The position numbers and the translations under genes are program-made. The notes beneath the pieces were generated by a model, which was given only the letters and a program-made list of their open reading frames with translations, made no database searches and was not told where the DNA came from. Below are positions 45,076 through 56,868 of a stretch of DNA of 64,000 bases, piece after piece. The stretch is from Aaosphaeria pasadenensis (taxonomy: Eukaryota; Ascomycota; Dothideomycetes; Pleosporales): assembly GCA_022813625.1 (NCBI GenBank), contig JAKLMB010000003.1, forward strand, positions 1,550,001-1,614,000, given 5' to 3'. Positions within the stretch are counted from its first letter, which is position 1. Each line of letters opens with the position of its first letter.

Positions 45076-46338
45076 TTAGATAAGAAACGTGGGTATATCG
45101 TCCAACTTAATCGCCTTCTTCTTCTGCCTCTCCTCGACCTGCTTCTTCCGCTCCTTCTCCCTCTCTTGTTCTTGTCTCCGTTTGGCGAGGAGATGGTGGT
45201 CGGACTTGGGAGCCTCCTTTGGCACGGTGTGGCGGGGTTGGTAGTCGAGGTCGGAGAGGAGGTCGAAGGACGGGCGGGTGCTGGTGGATCTTAGGGATTG
45301 GTGTGGCCGTATTGATTGTGAGTGGGCGGGTTTGGTTGGCGATGATGGCTGGGTTGGTCGGGATGAAGGCGAGGAGGAATGGGTGGTCCGGTCTTCATCG
45401 TCGAGGTAGTCCAGAGGGGATTTTCTTTGGCGGGCTGGTGTGGGTGTTGGTGCTGTTGGTCGGTCTGCTTTGGACGACATGAATGGGGGCCTTCGCACGG
45501 GCGGAATTGGTGCTGTGTCGCGCTTCGTTGGGAGGGAAGGTCGGACGAAGGTATCCCTACTGCTCTGTATAGGCTTGACAGAACGCCTTGGTGCATCCAG
45601 GTCCTCGCTGTCTGTGGTCTCCGGGGTGGCTGCTCTCTTTGGAATGTTTGAGGTGGTAGATAATTTCGAGTCGACTCTGTCCGAACGTGAAGTCGCAGGC
45701 CTGATGACAGAGGTCTTAGTGGGAGGTTGAAGAATATCATCTAATTCTTCACTTCCGCTACCATCTAGAATATCTCTAAGTGCCTCCCTCTGCGTCATCA
45801 GCTGTGCATCAGCTTTAGCCTTGAGCGAGGCTTCGGCAGAAGGCTTCGCGTTCGCAGCGACAGGCCTGATGGAATCTTTCTTTTGTTGAATGGTCTCCTT
45901 AAGCCTTTCATACTCAGCAAGATGGAGGTGCATAGTGAACAACTTGGCCGTCTGCAGAAATTCATCCTCAACCATCATCCACTCGTCGTCGCGCAAGTCG
46001 AACCTAGACAGCCCTTTCTTCATGAATTCTACATCCGGAGGAGGGAGGTCGTCTATGGGGGGCGGCGAAGAGGACAGGACCCGAGCGGGAGATGCATGCT
46101 TCCTGCGCTTGCGCGGGGACCCAGGTGAGGTGGATATATCTGGTAGGTCGTTGGATGAATCCTGGGAACTGTTGGTGCGTGCTTTTCCTTTGCCCTTTGA
46201 GGCCAGGACTGTTCCTTGAAAGAAATCTTCATCGTCGTCATCCAGCAAGGCGCGAGACTTTTTGGGCGGTTTGGTTGCAGGTGTCGCTCGAGCACTGGAT
46301 GTGCTATTCTGCTTCGCCCAGGGTAATTGTCGCGGCAT
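45076..46338 (-). CDS. Uncharacterised disordered, nuclear-type protein
   Basis: A single-exon protein of 420 aa whose function I do not recognise. The N-terminus begins MPRQLPWAKQ and is followed by an acidic patch (DDDDEDFF) and a basic cluster (PRKRRKH, about residue 75) that could be a nuclear localisation signal. The only part likely to fold is a helical segment at about 118-155 (DEWMMVEDEFLQTAKLF, then AEYERLKETI). The rest is Ser/Pro/Thr-rich, with a charged coiled region (RQEQEREKERKKQVEERQKKK) just before a conserved-looking end (IKLDDIPTFLI). The short motifs at both ends suggest binding peptides. An 813-bp spacer separates it from the divergent HRI-like kinase gene. Confidence 0.75.
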   Translation of the reverse strand: MPRQLPWAKQNSTSSARATPATKPPKKSRALLDDDDEDFFQGTVLASKGKGKARTNSSQDSSNDLPDISTSPGSPRKRRKHASPARVLSSSPPPIDDLPPPDVEFMKKGLSRFDLRDDEWMMVEDEFLQTAKLFTMHLHLAEYERLKETIQQKKDSIRPVAANAKPSAEASLKAKADAQLMTQREALRDILDGSGSEELDDILQPPTKTSVIRPATSRSDRVDSKLSTTSNIPKRAATPETTDSEDLDAPRRSVKPIQSSRDTFVRPSLPTKRDTAPIPPVRRPPFMSSKADRPTAPTPTPARQRKSPLDYLDDEDRTTHSSSPSSRPTQPSSPTKPAHSQSIRPHQSLRSTSTRPSFDLLSDLDYQPRHTVPKEAPKSDHHLLAKRRQEQEREKERKKQVEERQKKKAIKLDDIPTFLI

Positions 46339-47151
46339 TATGGTGGTGGTGATTGATGTGAGGTGTAGCCGGGAGCAATAGGTGGTCAGGTGCCAGAAAG
46401 GTGTTGATATCGTAATTGGGATCTCATGTTGTCTCTCTCTTTCTCTATATTGTCTCTGTTCTACAAGTGCTACCAGCTGTCGCGTTGTCGCGTGTCGGAA
46501 GCATAGTGTGTAGATCGAATGGAGTGTGTTCGGGATGGTTGACGCGAACGTTGTACGAGAGAACGTGCGCGTCTGTAGTAGTGGGCTGATTGGTTGGAGG
46601 GGTAGCTCATGTGACGTAGCCTTCTGTTAAGTGTGGCTGCCCTCGGAGGTTCCACGTTCGTCCAAGCGTTTCGCTTCCGAAAGTTGTCACCTTCCGCCCT
46701 TCGCAATCACTTTGGATCAGAATCACATACAAAAACATCACTTACTTACCGCTCCCACCATGTCTTGATTCTTGACTCATCCATCTGCAGGTGTGATCAA
46801 GACACGTTTCACTCTTCTGCTTCGTTCTTTTACTTTCTTGCCCACAACCATCTGCTATGATATAGCTGGCCTTGCAACGGAATACTTCCAATCCTTCTCG
46901 GAATTGGCCATAGCTCGCTACCTTGGTGATAGTTATCCTGGACCATAACAACAACAACACAACCTCCGGTCCAGGACTCTGGTAGATCCCCGGACAGCAT
47001 TCTGGTCTTGTCTCGATGAATCAGCGGAGCATTGATGCTTCATTTTCCGATTAAAAGGTTTAATTGCCATTCCCTTTAAAGTACTGTACGTAACTTCGAG
47101 TCACAGTGCTGTTGGCATCTTGTCATCATCACTGCCTAATCTTCGTTCATC
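46339..47151. promoter_or_regulatory. Divergent promoter region, unknown protein / HRI-like kinase
   Basis: 813 bp between two divergent start codons, without a supported ORF. It is somewhat AT-rich just before the kinase ATG. Its role is inferred from orientation. Confidence 0.4.
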
Positions 47152-49263
47152 ATGTTCATGTTCCGCAAACCAGGCGAAGATACATCCAGTGATGATGATT
47201 CGGACAATCAGCATCAAGAGACGACAGAAGAGGATGATAGCACCGGCGCTTCCAGGGACCTAGATACCCTCTCGAGGATCAACACCCTTGGGTCCACGGC
47301 TTCAGAAGTGCAAACACCCTCGGCTGACCGACCCCGGCCATTGAGGAACTCTAGTAGCAAGGCTTACATTCAGAACCTGCTGCTACACTCACTGCTCGAA
47401 GAGAAAACTTTGGAAGACGCAGCCAAGCATTTAGGCAAGACTGATCTCAAGGATCCCCAGGTACAAGCACTCGCTGCAGCTGCATTCCAGTCGATATCCC
47501 GTCAGCTTTCTGGTTCTGATGGCGAGAAATATTCTGCTGATGACATGAGGATCCATCGTGCGGCTGCTCAGGAGCACCTCAAGGCTGCAACGCAAAATCA
47601 CTTTACGACTCTCGAAACCCATGAGTCTGACAATGGTCCGTCCCGGGCGTTGGTATCCAGGAATCAGTCATTCAACATTCTACCAAGCCTTGACTCTATT
47701 TTGGGGGGTCTTCCGAACCCTGTTCCTGTACCACTGCCCTACCCTGATCTTGGCCTCAGGACCGACAGGTACATAGAAGAATTCTTGGAACTCGGGGTAG
47801 TTGGTAAAGGTGGATACGGCAAAGTATTCAAAGTGAAGCATAAGCTTGACAATTCACTCTATGCGGTGAAGAGGATCATGGTGAGTCCCGCCCGGCTACA
47901 GAAGATCCAAGAAAATGGGCCCCAGGAAATGGACTCGATGCTTGAGGAAGTGCGTGCACTTGCCGGATTCGATCACCATAACATCGTTCGTTATTATAAC
48001 TGTTGGCTAGAGTTCTCAACAACACCAACAGATGTTCCCGTACCGCCTGGCCCCTTTGTAAGAGAGGGTAGACTGCTTGAAGATGCATCGTTCGATGATG
48101 AGATGGACGACGCACACGCCCAGCTTGACAGTCTGTCAATTGGAGATCCATTCCAGCGTTCGGATCCTGGAGCGGGAGCAGACATTGTGTTCGAATACAG
48201 TGATACTGGAGGCGGTGGTGACGATGCGCAGTCCGATTCTTACAGCAATGCACTGAATGGTAGTTCCAGAAATGTCAGTGGCAGGAACCGCCGAGCTAGC
48301 CAGGCTAGTCAAATGACAGTAGCAACCATATCCTCGACCCGGTCACAAATGAGTGCCATTCCCAGCGTCGAAGATGAAGACGAAGAAGTCGAGATCATAC
48401 CAAGATCGCATTCGCCTCATGATCAAGCGAGCACCTCTGATCTTTCCCAGAGTCTACTTTCGCACAGGTAAGCCTTACCCTTTCCCCTTTCATCGATAAT
48501 GACCCAGCTAACATAGAATAGCGATGTACCAACCCATCTAGTATCTACTCGGCCATCTGGTCCGGTGTTGACTCTCAACGTCCAAATGAGTCTCTACGAT
48601 ACTAATCTTGCAGATTTCCTGTCTGTCGAGCCGTCGCCTCACCAAACCAACCATCTACGTCATTGCTTCCACCCCTGCATCTCCCTCCAACTCCTCTCCA
48701 GCATAATCGCGGGAGTAGAATATTTGCATGACAACAAAGTCGTCCATCGAGATCTGAAGCCAGCGAATGTTTTCCTAGCACTCTCCACATCTCGCAACCC
48801 CCCGGTCGGATCAATAGATCTCTCAAGCTGCGGACCGTGTGTAGGCCGCGACTGCATACATGTGACTCCTCGCATCGGCGACTTCGGCCTCGTCGCCGCG
48901 CTGGGCGAGAACTGCATGACCTCGAATGCCACCGCAAAGCCCGTCGGAACGCAGTTCTACAGGCCGGAAGCCAGCTGCAAGATCAGCGAGAAACTCGACG
49001 TCTTCGCCCTGGGCGTCGTGGGCTTCGAGATGCTCCAGCACTTCTCCACGCGCATGGAGCGCTACGACGCCCTCACCCGTCTCCGCAAAGGCGAGCTCCC
49101 GCCCGACTTCGCAGACAGGCTCAGCGCCAGCAGCGATGCGGCCACCGCGGACCGAGTCCAGAATCTCCTTTCGCACATGTTGAACGTGGACGAGGAGAAG
49201 CGATGGGGATGCGAGGCTGTCCAGTGCGAAATGCGCGACATCCTCCACGCTGCGCACACATGA
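47152..49263 (+). CDS. HRI-type eIF2-alpha kinase
   Basis: Two exons (47,152-48,467 and 48,522-49,263) give 685 aa. The kinase domain starts near residue 212: a Gly-rich loop (GVVGKGGYGKVFKV), catalytic Lys K240 (YAVKRI), H514-R515-D516 (VHRDLKPANVFLA), D559-F560-G561, and GTQFYRPE closing the activation segment. A long acidic/Ser-rich insert of about 190 residues separates the HNIVRYYNCWLE strand from the rest of the domain, the layout of the eIF2-alpha kinase family. The N-terminal 200 residues with the LLHSLLEEKTLEDAAKHLG helix resemble fission-yeast Hri1/Hri2 rather than Gcn2 (no RWD or HisRS region). It phosphorylates eIF2-alpha under stress to lower translation. Regulation by heme is known for animal HRI and is not shown here. 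Confidence 0.88.
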
Positions 49264-50102
49264 ATGATGAATCAATCCTGTGTAAGATATACGAAACCAG
49301 ATGAAATGGGCTGAGATGGGCTGGGAAGATATATCCCAATGCGAATTTTCCACACCGTTTGTCATCGCTCCAACGCTCTCACGTAAATACCCACCCCCAG
49401 AGAGAGCCAAAGGAGAGCGAACGTTATGAGCCCATTGTGGCGGAATAGTAGCAAAGCAAGTAGCTAGCTCAATATAACCAGTAGATAAACCCAAAAAAAA
49501 ACAATATACCCCTCTTTTCTCATTCTTCTTCTCCCCCTTTCATGGCTTTGTGAAAACTGATTTTCGTGACTGATATACTACACATCCTGACCTCGACGCC
49601 AATCTCTCCCCTAACTATGGTCACTTGCTCTCTTTTCGAGTCTGAGATTGTGCTGTACTGTGTTGTGTTGTTCCTGGTTTCTTTATTTGATTACGGAGTA
49701 TTTATTTGTTTGTTTGTTTTGTTTATCTGTTATCTCTGCCTCCAGGTTGCACGAGGTATGCAAGGAATGCAGTTCTTTCCCCCCCACACACATATAATAG
49801 ACACGTAACTATATTTTCATTTCAATCACGGCGCTCGAGTATGAATCACAGAGACGTTGATCGTTTTATTCAACGTCAAGAGATGAAGAGCAGATCGCGG
49901 AAAATGACAATATTCTTTCTTGAGTATAAATTGTCCCATTCTCATTCATTACAGGTCGTGACAGTCGTGCAAAAGGGAAAAATAAAACCAAGGGTCCACA
50001 TAAAGACAAGTAGCACATATCGGATGTTCGAAAAGACATGGAGAGCATGAAAGACAAAAAGCCTCCGGCCGGCTCATTCCATCGTGTAACTCATTGACTA
50101 GG
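49264..50102. other. Intergenic spacer
   Basis: 3' flank of the kinase gene, AT-rich, with one TACGGAGTA motif (49,692-49,700). No gene seen. Confidence 0.45.
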
Positions 50103-50372
50103 ATGTCCCATCAATTCGTACCATGCCAGCCACACTGTTCGTCCACCATCACTAGCCCATCATCCATCGTCTTGTATCGTTCGATCCATTCCATTCATGT
50201 TCATAAAGGCCGTCAGAAGGTGAAGGAGAGTGTGAAGGAAGCAAACTTCGATGTGACCAAACCTCCCAGCATCGGCTACGCTGATTATATCAGAAAATTG
50301 AAAGGCCTCGGGGTCATAAGAGAGCCGATCTTAAGTATGAAAGAGATATACGCACCCGTGTGCCCACAATGA
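50103..50372 (+). CDS. Possible small protein of 89 codons
   Basis: An ATG frame in the 3' flank of the DUF3824-like gene, on the opposite strand. The last 50 residues (KVKESVKEANFDVTK, then SIGYADYIRKLKGLGVI) are charged and protein-like, but the first 35 are low in complexity. No family recognised. It would lie opposite the 3' UTR of its neighbour, so it may be chance or an antisense transcript. Confidence 0.2.
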   Translation: MSHQFVPCQPHCSSTITSPSSIVLYRSIHSIHVHKGRQKVKESVKEANFDVTKPPSIGYADYIRKLKGLGVIREPILSMKEIYAPVCPQ

Positions 50373-50476
50373 TGTTGCAAGGAAAGGAGATTCGTCCGTC
50401 TAGTCACAAAACCCCCTAGAAAAGAAAAGTACAAAGGCAGGAAAGTGGAAACCCAAAACAAAAAGGAAAAAACTAT

Positions 50477-52252
50477 CTAGTATCGAGCAGGAGGCGCACC
50501 GATGGGCGGTGGCGGCACCGCACCGTAGGGGTTTGCGTCCGCATACGTGGTAGGCGGATAAGGGGCAGCAGCTACAGGATAGGCATACGGATTAGCCATG
50601 GGAGTGTTCATGCCATAAAGAGCATTCTGCCGGGCCTCTTTCTCGCGACGTTCACGCAGCTTTCTTCTCTTCCTGCGACGATCTTCAATCTCCTTGACAC
50701 TGTGCCGTTGCTCGTTCATCTCTTTCCACTCGGAGAAGGCTGACTTGATTCCGAGTGCTGCGATGCCAACGGCAGCGGCGTCCTGGAGCATGTTCTTCGA
50801 TTTTCGTTTGCGCGCTTCTTCCGCCGTCATCTCGCCCTCCGAGACGAGCTTGCGGCGCTTCTCCGAAGCGACCATAGAAGAGTAGACGCCGTGTGCAGCA
50901 TGAATCGTCGCGACAGTGGCCAAACCAGCAGTCAGGAGTTCCTTACCTCTCATCTTCCTCCTCTTCTTTTCCATGTCCGTCGTGCTTTCCGAGTCAGAAC
51001 TTTCGAGCCGCCCCTTGGTCAAGGCGCCTCCGCCTGCGGCCGCGCCAGCACCGGCGGTTGTTGCTACTCTGCGGTCTGTGTTAGCTCGGGGAGCCTCCGA
51101 GTAGCCATCCATACTTCGGCCGTGATCAGAGTAGGCGCGGTTGCGTCGACTGCGGGAGGGGACGTAGCTGTCTTCGCTTGAAACACTGCGCGATCGCTCA
51201 CGCCTGGAGCGGGACTTGGATCTTACGCGATCGTAAAGTGCCTTTCCTGCTGCGAGAACGGCACCAGCACCGGCGACATCCTTCAGAGTACTGCTGTGAC
51301 CACCCTCTTCACGGCCACGGGACGCAGAACGGCCTCGAGAGCGGGAGCGCGAGAAGATAGACCTGGACCTAGAGCGCGAGCGGGAACGGGAAGGAGAGCG
51401 GGAACCTCCTTCGGCACGGGCGCGAGAGCGAGAGCGAGAGCCATTGGCCAGACGATTGGCAACGAGACCTCCAAGGGCAGACTCAGCGACATGTCGCTTG
51501 CTATGCTTGTCAGGGTCCTTGTCGATGAAGCTGTCGATACCGGCAGCACCCAAGGCGGCGGTGGCGATGCGCTGGCCCTTCTCGCCTGTCCAAGGTCCTG
51601 GGGTCTTGCGGCTGCGGAAGGCCTCGACGGCACCGGCGACGATGGCAGCTTTGGCGGCCTGCTCCCACTTTGCGTTCTTGCTCCTTGGTCCGCGGCTTCG
51701 GCTGCGACTGCGCGAGCTGGAGCTGTGTCGGCGGGATCGACGGTCCTCGCGGAACGACCGCTCATCGTACTCGCTGTCGTAGCCACGGTCGTGACGGTCC
51801 CTTCGGTGTCGAGAGCGAGAACGAGAGCTACTGCGGACTTTTGAAGTGACTGCGCCAATGACGCCGCCTAGACCGGCAGCTTCGCCTATCTCCTTGAGGT
51901 TGTCGACAACAGACTTGCGGCGTTGGGGCTTGGGACGTCGCTCGTAGTCATCTGAGTGGTAGTCATAGTCGTACGAGCGGCGACTGCGACGGTCATAGTA
52001 GTCATCGTCGTAGTCACGTCGAGGCTCGTACGTCTCGCGATACTTTGTCTGTCGAAACTCGGCACCGCCCGGTGGTGGGAAATTGCGGGGGATGTCTTCG
52101 ATGCTGTCGTCGTGGGGACGGAAAGCGAGGTCACGACTGGGTGCTCCTCGTCCTCCGCGCTCAATGTAGGTGGTCTCAGAGACGTATTCTGGCTCCCGTT
52201 CTCTCGTCCTGTGCCTGTGGCGGGGGCGGTCGTCGTAGCTGTATTCGGACAT
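50477..52252 (-). CDS. SR-repeat DUF3824-like protein
   Basis: A single-exon protein of 591 aa. The first 120 residues are Tyr/Arg/Asp-rich. Several long Ser-Arg runs follow (RSRSRSR type, near residues 140-200 and 275-325). Between them lie short Gly/Ala helical segments: DNLKEIGEAAGLGGVIGAVTS, KWEQAAKAAIVAGAVEAFRSRK, RIATAALGAAGIDSFIDKDP, VAGAGAVLAAGKALYDRV and KELLTAGLATVATIHAAHGVY. These alternating amphipathic Gly/Ala helices and SR linkers are what I associate with the fungal DUF3824 family, whose function is not established. The end is Pro/Tyr/Ala-rich. The SR runs resemble splicing-factor linkers, but no RNA-recognition domain is present. Confidence 0.82.
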   Translation of the reverse strand: MSEYSYDDRPRHRHRTREREPEYVSETTYIERGGRGAPSRDLAFRPHDDSIEDIPRNFPPPGGAEFRQTKYRETYEPRRDYDDDYYDRRSRRSYDYDYHSDDYERRPKPQRRKSVVDNLKEIGEAAGLGGVIGAVTSKVRSSSRSRSRHRRDRHDRGYDSEYDERSFREDRRSRRHSSSSRSRSRSRGPRSKNAKWEQAAKAAIVAGAVEAFRSRKTPGPWTGEKGQRIATAALGAAGIDSFIDKDPDKHSKRHVAESALGGLVANRLANGSRSRSRARAEGGSRSPSRSRSRSRSRSIFSRSRSRGRSASRGREEGGHSSTLKDVAGAGAVLAAGKALYDRVRSKSRSRRERSRSVSSEDSYVPSRSRRNRAYSDHGRSMDGYSEAPRANTDRRVATTAGAGAAAGGGALTKGRLESSDSESTTDMEKKRRKMRGKELLTAGLATVATIHAAHGVYSSMVASEKRRKLVSEGEMTAEEARKRKSKNMLQDAAAVGIAALGIKSAFSEWKEMNEQRHSVKEIEDRRRKRRKLRERREKEARQNALYGMNTPMANPYAYPVAAAPYPPTTYADANPYGAVPPPPIGAPPARY

Positions 52253-54555
52253 GGCGGGCCTTATGGATCTCTAGGCCGTTGAGTGCCGGTGTTCCGAGCA
52301 GTACTACCAAGCAGTACGATAGAAAGAGTGCGTTGGTAAAAGGCTGGATAGAGTGTCTGGTGTGGATATTTCTTGCAGCAGGTTGGTGTCGATTGGATTT
52401 GGCGTATTCGTCGTGCTAAGAAAGGTGATGTTAGTTGGAAAATGGAGGTAGCGAGAGAGGATTGCAAACTGGTTTGGGGAGGGGAATAGTACCGATTATA
52501 TGGATAATCTAGCTGGTGGAGTGACTCGCAGCCTCAGCGCAGTCGAAAGTGGGCAGGGTTGTAAAGAAGATTGGGAAGATGGACCGGCAAAAGACGGAAG
52601 CAAAGAAGAGGGTGACAGGGAAGTGGGCAAAGGGTAGAGAGGCGTTTGGGTAGAAAGAGTCAGAAGAGAAGGGAGCAGCGGCGGGGGAGACGATGTGTAT
52701 TTATCGAGGCTGATGGTGGGAAAGAGTGTCCTGACGCTTTGACAAGGAAGAGTAGTCTTTGTGAGATGTATGTACCTGGTACGAGTAGTGCTCCGTAGCA
52801 GTTCCGCTCAAAGAGATGATGAGTAAGGGTAAGGGTACAGTCGTAGGGTGGCGTGGCGTAGGTATTGCTTCACCGTCGGCGGATGCGCGGTAACTAGTCA
52901 AGGCTTGGATACCAAGGTAGGTAGGTAGACTGGACTGGACTGGACTGGTGACTGGGTTGAACTTGTCGATGGACCGACTTAGTGGAGATGGTTGGGTTTT
53001 CCGTGGAGTTGAGCCTCTATGAAGATGAGAGGGACTCCATGTACAGAATGAAGTGTTTGGGTAAGGTAGTTGGGTTGATCGATTGCGATTATTGTTGATG
53101 GATGATGGATGATGGGAATGGTAGTGGAGGAGTGGAGGAGGGCGAGGACAAGAAGAGACAGAGAGGAAGAAGGAGGAAGTAGGAAGGAGGGAACCTGAAG
53201 AGGGGGCTACGTCATCGTATGTTTGTCTTTTCCGGTGGGACAGAGAGAGAGAGGGAAAGTGGGAGAGGGAGATGGAGGGGTCGACTTGGGCCAACTACGG
53301 GGGAGTGGGCAGGCACGAGTCACGACAGGCAAGAGCGACCAGGGGGGTTGGAGGAACTGTCATATGCTGCACCAAACCTACCACCTACCACCAAACTACC
53401 AAACTACGACACACACAGACAAGGACAACCTGCCCGAACCAACGAGAGACTGGGAAATCTATGATAATGCGAAAAAGAAGACACAGACACAGATACAGAC
53501 ACATACAGAAAGAGCCCGGTGACCAAGAATAATGGCCGGTCAGTCAAAGTCGGTCAGACTCAGAACAGGGGTTCCCCTACCCTTCCTTCACAGCTACACA
53601 ATAAGGTCTTCAACTGTGTACTGCGCACGCACAGCCACCGAACCAGAGGGAAGAAGCCCTATGTCATCGTTTACGCCTCACAAAAGGTTCCCACCGATCT
53701 GTCAAGAAGGGCCCTGAAACGTGCAACCTGTTCAGAGATGTCGGAATCCTGGAATCCCAATGCCACATATTAACATGTTCTTGCGGAGGAACAGCGAGCG
53801 CAAATACATAGGTACATGTACTCCGTACATGAGCAGTCCATTGGAAGGGGGATACCGCTCTCTGCTCTATCGGTGCGAAGTACATGCAGAGAGGCAGAAT
53901 CATGAGAGGTGCAAGGAACGCACAAAAGCAAGAACACAGGTCCAGGATCCCCTCCTACATGCAAACTATGCCAACTCAGCAATGTCTCCATACCTACGTA
54001 CTCGTCGTAAGTGTAGGGATTCCGGCCAGTTCGCAATTTTTTCTTCCCTACGAGAGAGACCAGCCCTGGGCCTTGGTTACAAGAAAACGACCTTCGATGA
54101 CGGAACGGCGGCAGGGATCGACTGTGCGCAAGACGGAAGATCAGGACACGGTAGGGCTGGCTGCACCAGGGTGGGCACGTGTGCGGTGCTGCGCCATCGT
54201 ATGCCTCATTGGTGCCCAGCCAGTAACGCCCAATTCCAATGTCTTGCTACAGGCATGACTGTGGACGCACATTGAATATTTACATGATCAAAGAGGTAAA
54301 CCGAACTACACTGGAGGAAAAGTTCTCAAACGCCCTCTAATTGTTTAGATAACTGGTCTATTTACCCCTGAAGCCACTGATATCATTGGACAGTCATGTC
54401 TGGGTCGGGACGGGTATCGTTAAGTAGTGGGGTAATCGGCGCCCAAACTTCCAACCACCAAGCGTCCATGGAAACGGAGCAGAAAACATAGAACCGAGTC
54501 CAACACAGCCGATCGATACTCAGTCATGCCAATTCGTCTTTCAGAGTATGGATAC
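52253..54555. other. Promoter of the DUF3824-like gene and gene-poor DNA
   Basis: Purine-rich and GA-rich in 52,480-53,300, including a GGACT pentamer run at about 52,928-52,948. One TACTCCGTA motif lies at 53,819-53,827. A 184-codon + frame ending at 54,275 lacks any domain and is not called. Confidence 0.45.
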
Positions 54556-56868
54556 CTAAGGCATAGCTGGCGACGCCCTCGCCTTTCGCGCCGACTCGCA
54601 CCAGTGCTTCTCGTGGTTTTGAAGATTCTTACGATTGGTCTGCTTTTTATGGCAGTACCGACAGCGATACTCACATGCTTTGATGTGTATATTCCTCTCG
54701 TGCGTGTTGCGATTGCTGATGCTCGAAAATGTCTGGAGACAATACTTGCACGCCGGACGTCGCTTCGCCTTTGACCCCAAATAAGCAGGTGTTGACGCAC
54801 TGCTCGCTTCTGAGCTGGGAAAGATTGGGGAGTCGCAAACCGACAGTTGCGGAGGGGTCTCTCCAACAGTAGCATCCTCGCCCACGGTTGCCTGTGTTTC
54901 CTCGCTAGAGACCGAGCTGTTTGACGAGACTGACGATTGCTGCTGTCCAGCATCATCCAGGTCTCCCTTTGCAACAACATGTGACTGTCCAGGCCCAACG
55001 TCGTGGTCGAGTCCAAAATCTGCGACAGAGGATGGCTCAAGACCCAACAAAGCCCCAATTACGAAACAATTGCGAGCAAGCGTTGCTGCGTATGTCAAGT
55101 TCTCGTTTCCGTACAGAGTTCGCCAGCTAGCCAATGTTTCCAGTGCTATTTCTTCTGCTTGTAGGGCTAATTAACGGTTAGCAGTTGAGCATGACGGCAA
55201 GGCTCTTAGTTACTGAATACTCACCAAGAAGCAAGAAAGCTAAAATTACACCAAGGACCGCAAGCCCTGCTAACATCAGCACCTCGGGGCAGACTGTCGC
55301 CCCAGCTGCAGTAGACCATGGTGGTTTGCTTGACCTCTCATCAGTACTCTTTGAATTCCCTGGCCAAGGTGGCGCTCTCTTCGCTGGCCCACTGGAACAG
55401 TGTAGACCACTGCGATGCGAATCTTCGGAAGTTTTGGCGACAGGTACTTCAGCCTCTGTCTCGTTCTCTCCTGACAGGTCAAGTTCCGATATGAGCAACT
55501 GTAGTAGTTTCCGGAAGTGCTCCATATTTGGTGTAGACTCGTATCGAGGCCCGAGATAATCCTCCCCTTTGAGGCCGTAGAACTCTTCCAAGGTATCGAA
55601 GAAGCAGCTGAACATTGGAGCATCCGGATCGTCGTCAAGCGGTCTCATTCGATCGACATCGCAAAGAAACCTAAGTCCACATCAATTAGCACATGATTGT
55701 TGGTTTAATCGGAACAGAACTTACTCCTTGTCACTACAGAAGTGATTGCCTTCAGGGGACTGTGTAGATGAAAACCCCACCGACCGCATACTGTCAGCTA
55801 GGAGAGCTAGGCTCAACCTCTGGATCACCCATGGCACAGGCTTATCCTTCAAAAGGTCGTCGGCAGCTTCCCATCCAAGACACCATAGACGGAAGGGATT
55901 TCGTAGTTGTCGCCTCAATACGGTGCTTGCGCTATGGTCGGTGCGATTCATCAGATGCGCGGTCATCCAGTCCACTCTCTTTTGGAATTGTTTCCGTACG
56001 TTCATCCGAAGTTGGACTCTTTTGAGCCGGTGATGCAATTCAGCCTTAGTAGTCATTGGACATGGATCCGCTTCTTCCGGATCATCAATACAATAGAGCT
56101 TGCAAGGGAATTGTATGCCCGAATAAGATTCCTCGTATCTGGGCCAGTGTCCGTTTACTCCAGAATAAGGGACACCGTATATGTGGTAGATATTTTCCAA
56201 TTCCAGATAAGAATTTTCGTATCCGGACCAGAATTCCTCAACTGCGAACTTGTCTTTCATAATTTCCCGTACGTGGTTGTAGTAGGCAACATCGTCAAAG
56301 TGCAATGAAAGCCAGAAAGTCTTCAACGGAGTGGATTCTCGTATCGTTGCGAATTGTTTCAGGGCAGTGAGGTCCCAATAATCGGATAATGCAAGGCAGC
56401 GAATCAGTTTCTTATTCTCCAAGAAATCCTTCTTGAAGAATTGTAACTGTGGAACTCCACGTCCCGTCTTCAACGATTCCATTTCTAATGCTTGATAAGA
56501 AGACAAAATGGCCGACAACTTGAAGGTGTTGTCAGCTAAGTGGCACTTGACATTCCGCGCGACGAGCTTTAGAAGTTTGGAGCCAGTGATCCTGATCAGG
56601 ATGTTCGATGCATCTCTGACGATGGTGAACAAAGGTGGCGTCTTGATCTCCGACGGTAGCGATGTCCGAAAACCGACGTCTTGAATGAAAAAGTCCGTGG
56701 TGCTGGTGATTCTATGCAAGGTTAGCCTCAATGGTCTAGAATCGTCAACAATGATCCTTACTCATTTGTGAAGGAAAAGTAACGCGTGTTCCCAGAATGG
56801 CAGTTTGGGCATAAACCCGATCCCTCGATTTTGAGCCAACAGCGTAAGCAATGTATCCAGTTGTCCAT
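54556..56868 (-). CDS. Zinc-ribbon plus C2H2/C2HC finger protein with hydrophobic segment
   Basis: Four exons on the minus strand: 56,868-56,762, 56,711-55,725, 55,670-55,225 and 55,166-54,556, with three short introns (50-59 bp) and CTAAC-type branch points where visible; 716 aa. The N-terminus is a zinc ribbon (C7-x2-C10 and C20-x2-C23, MDNWIHCLRC start). Residues 37-480 are an unrecognised, Trp/Tyr-rich, mostly alpha region. A strongly hydrophobic stretch (LMLAGLAVLGVILAFLLL, about 495-513) looks like a membrane helix. The C-terminus has a classical C2H2 finger (C653, C656, H669, H674) and a C2HC finger (C682, C685, H698, C703). Zinc and nucleic-acid binding are likely for the fingers; a membrane-tethered regulator would be an inference. 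The family is not recognised. Confidence 0.7.

Noticed and set aside
53721..54275. 184-codon + frame near the zinc-finger gene
   Set aside because: Starts with a non-ATG codon, no domain, composition like random sequence.
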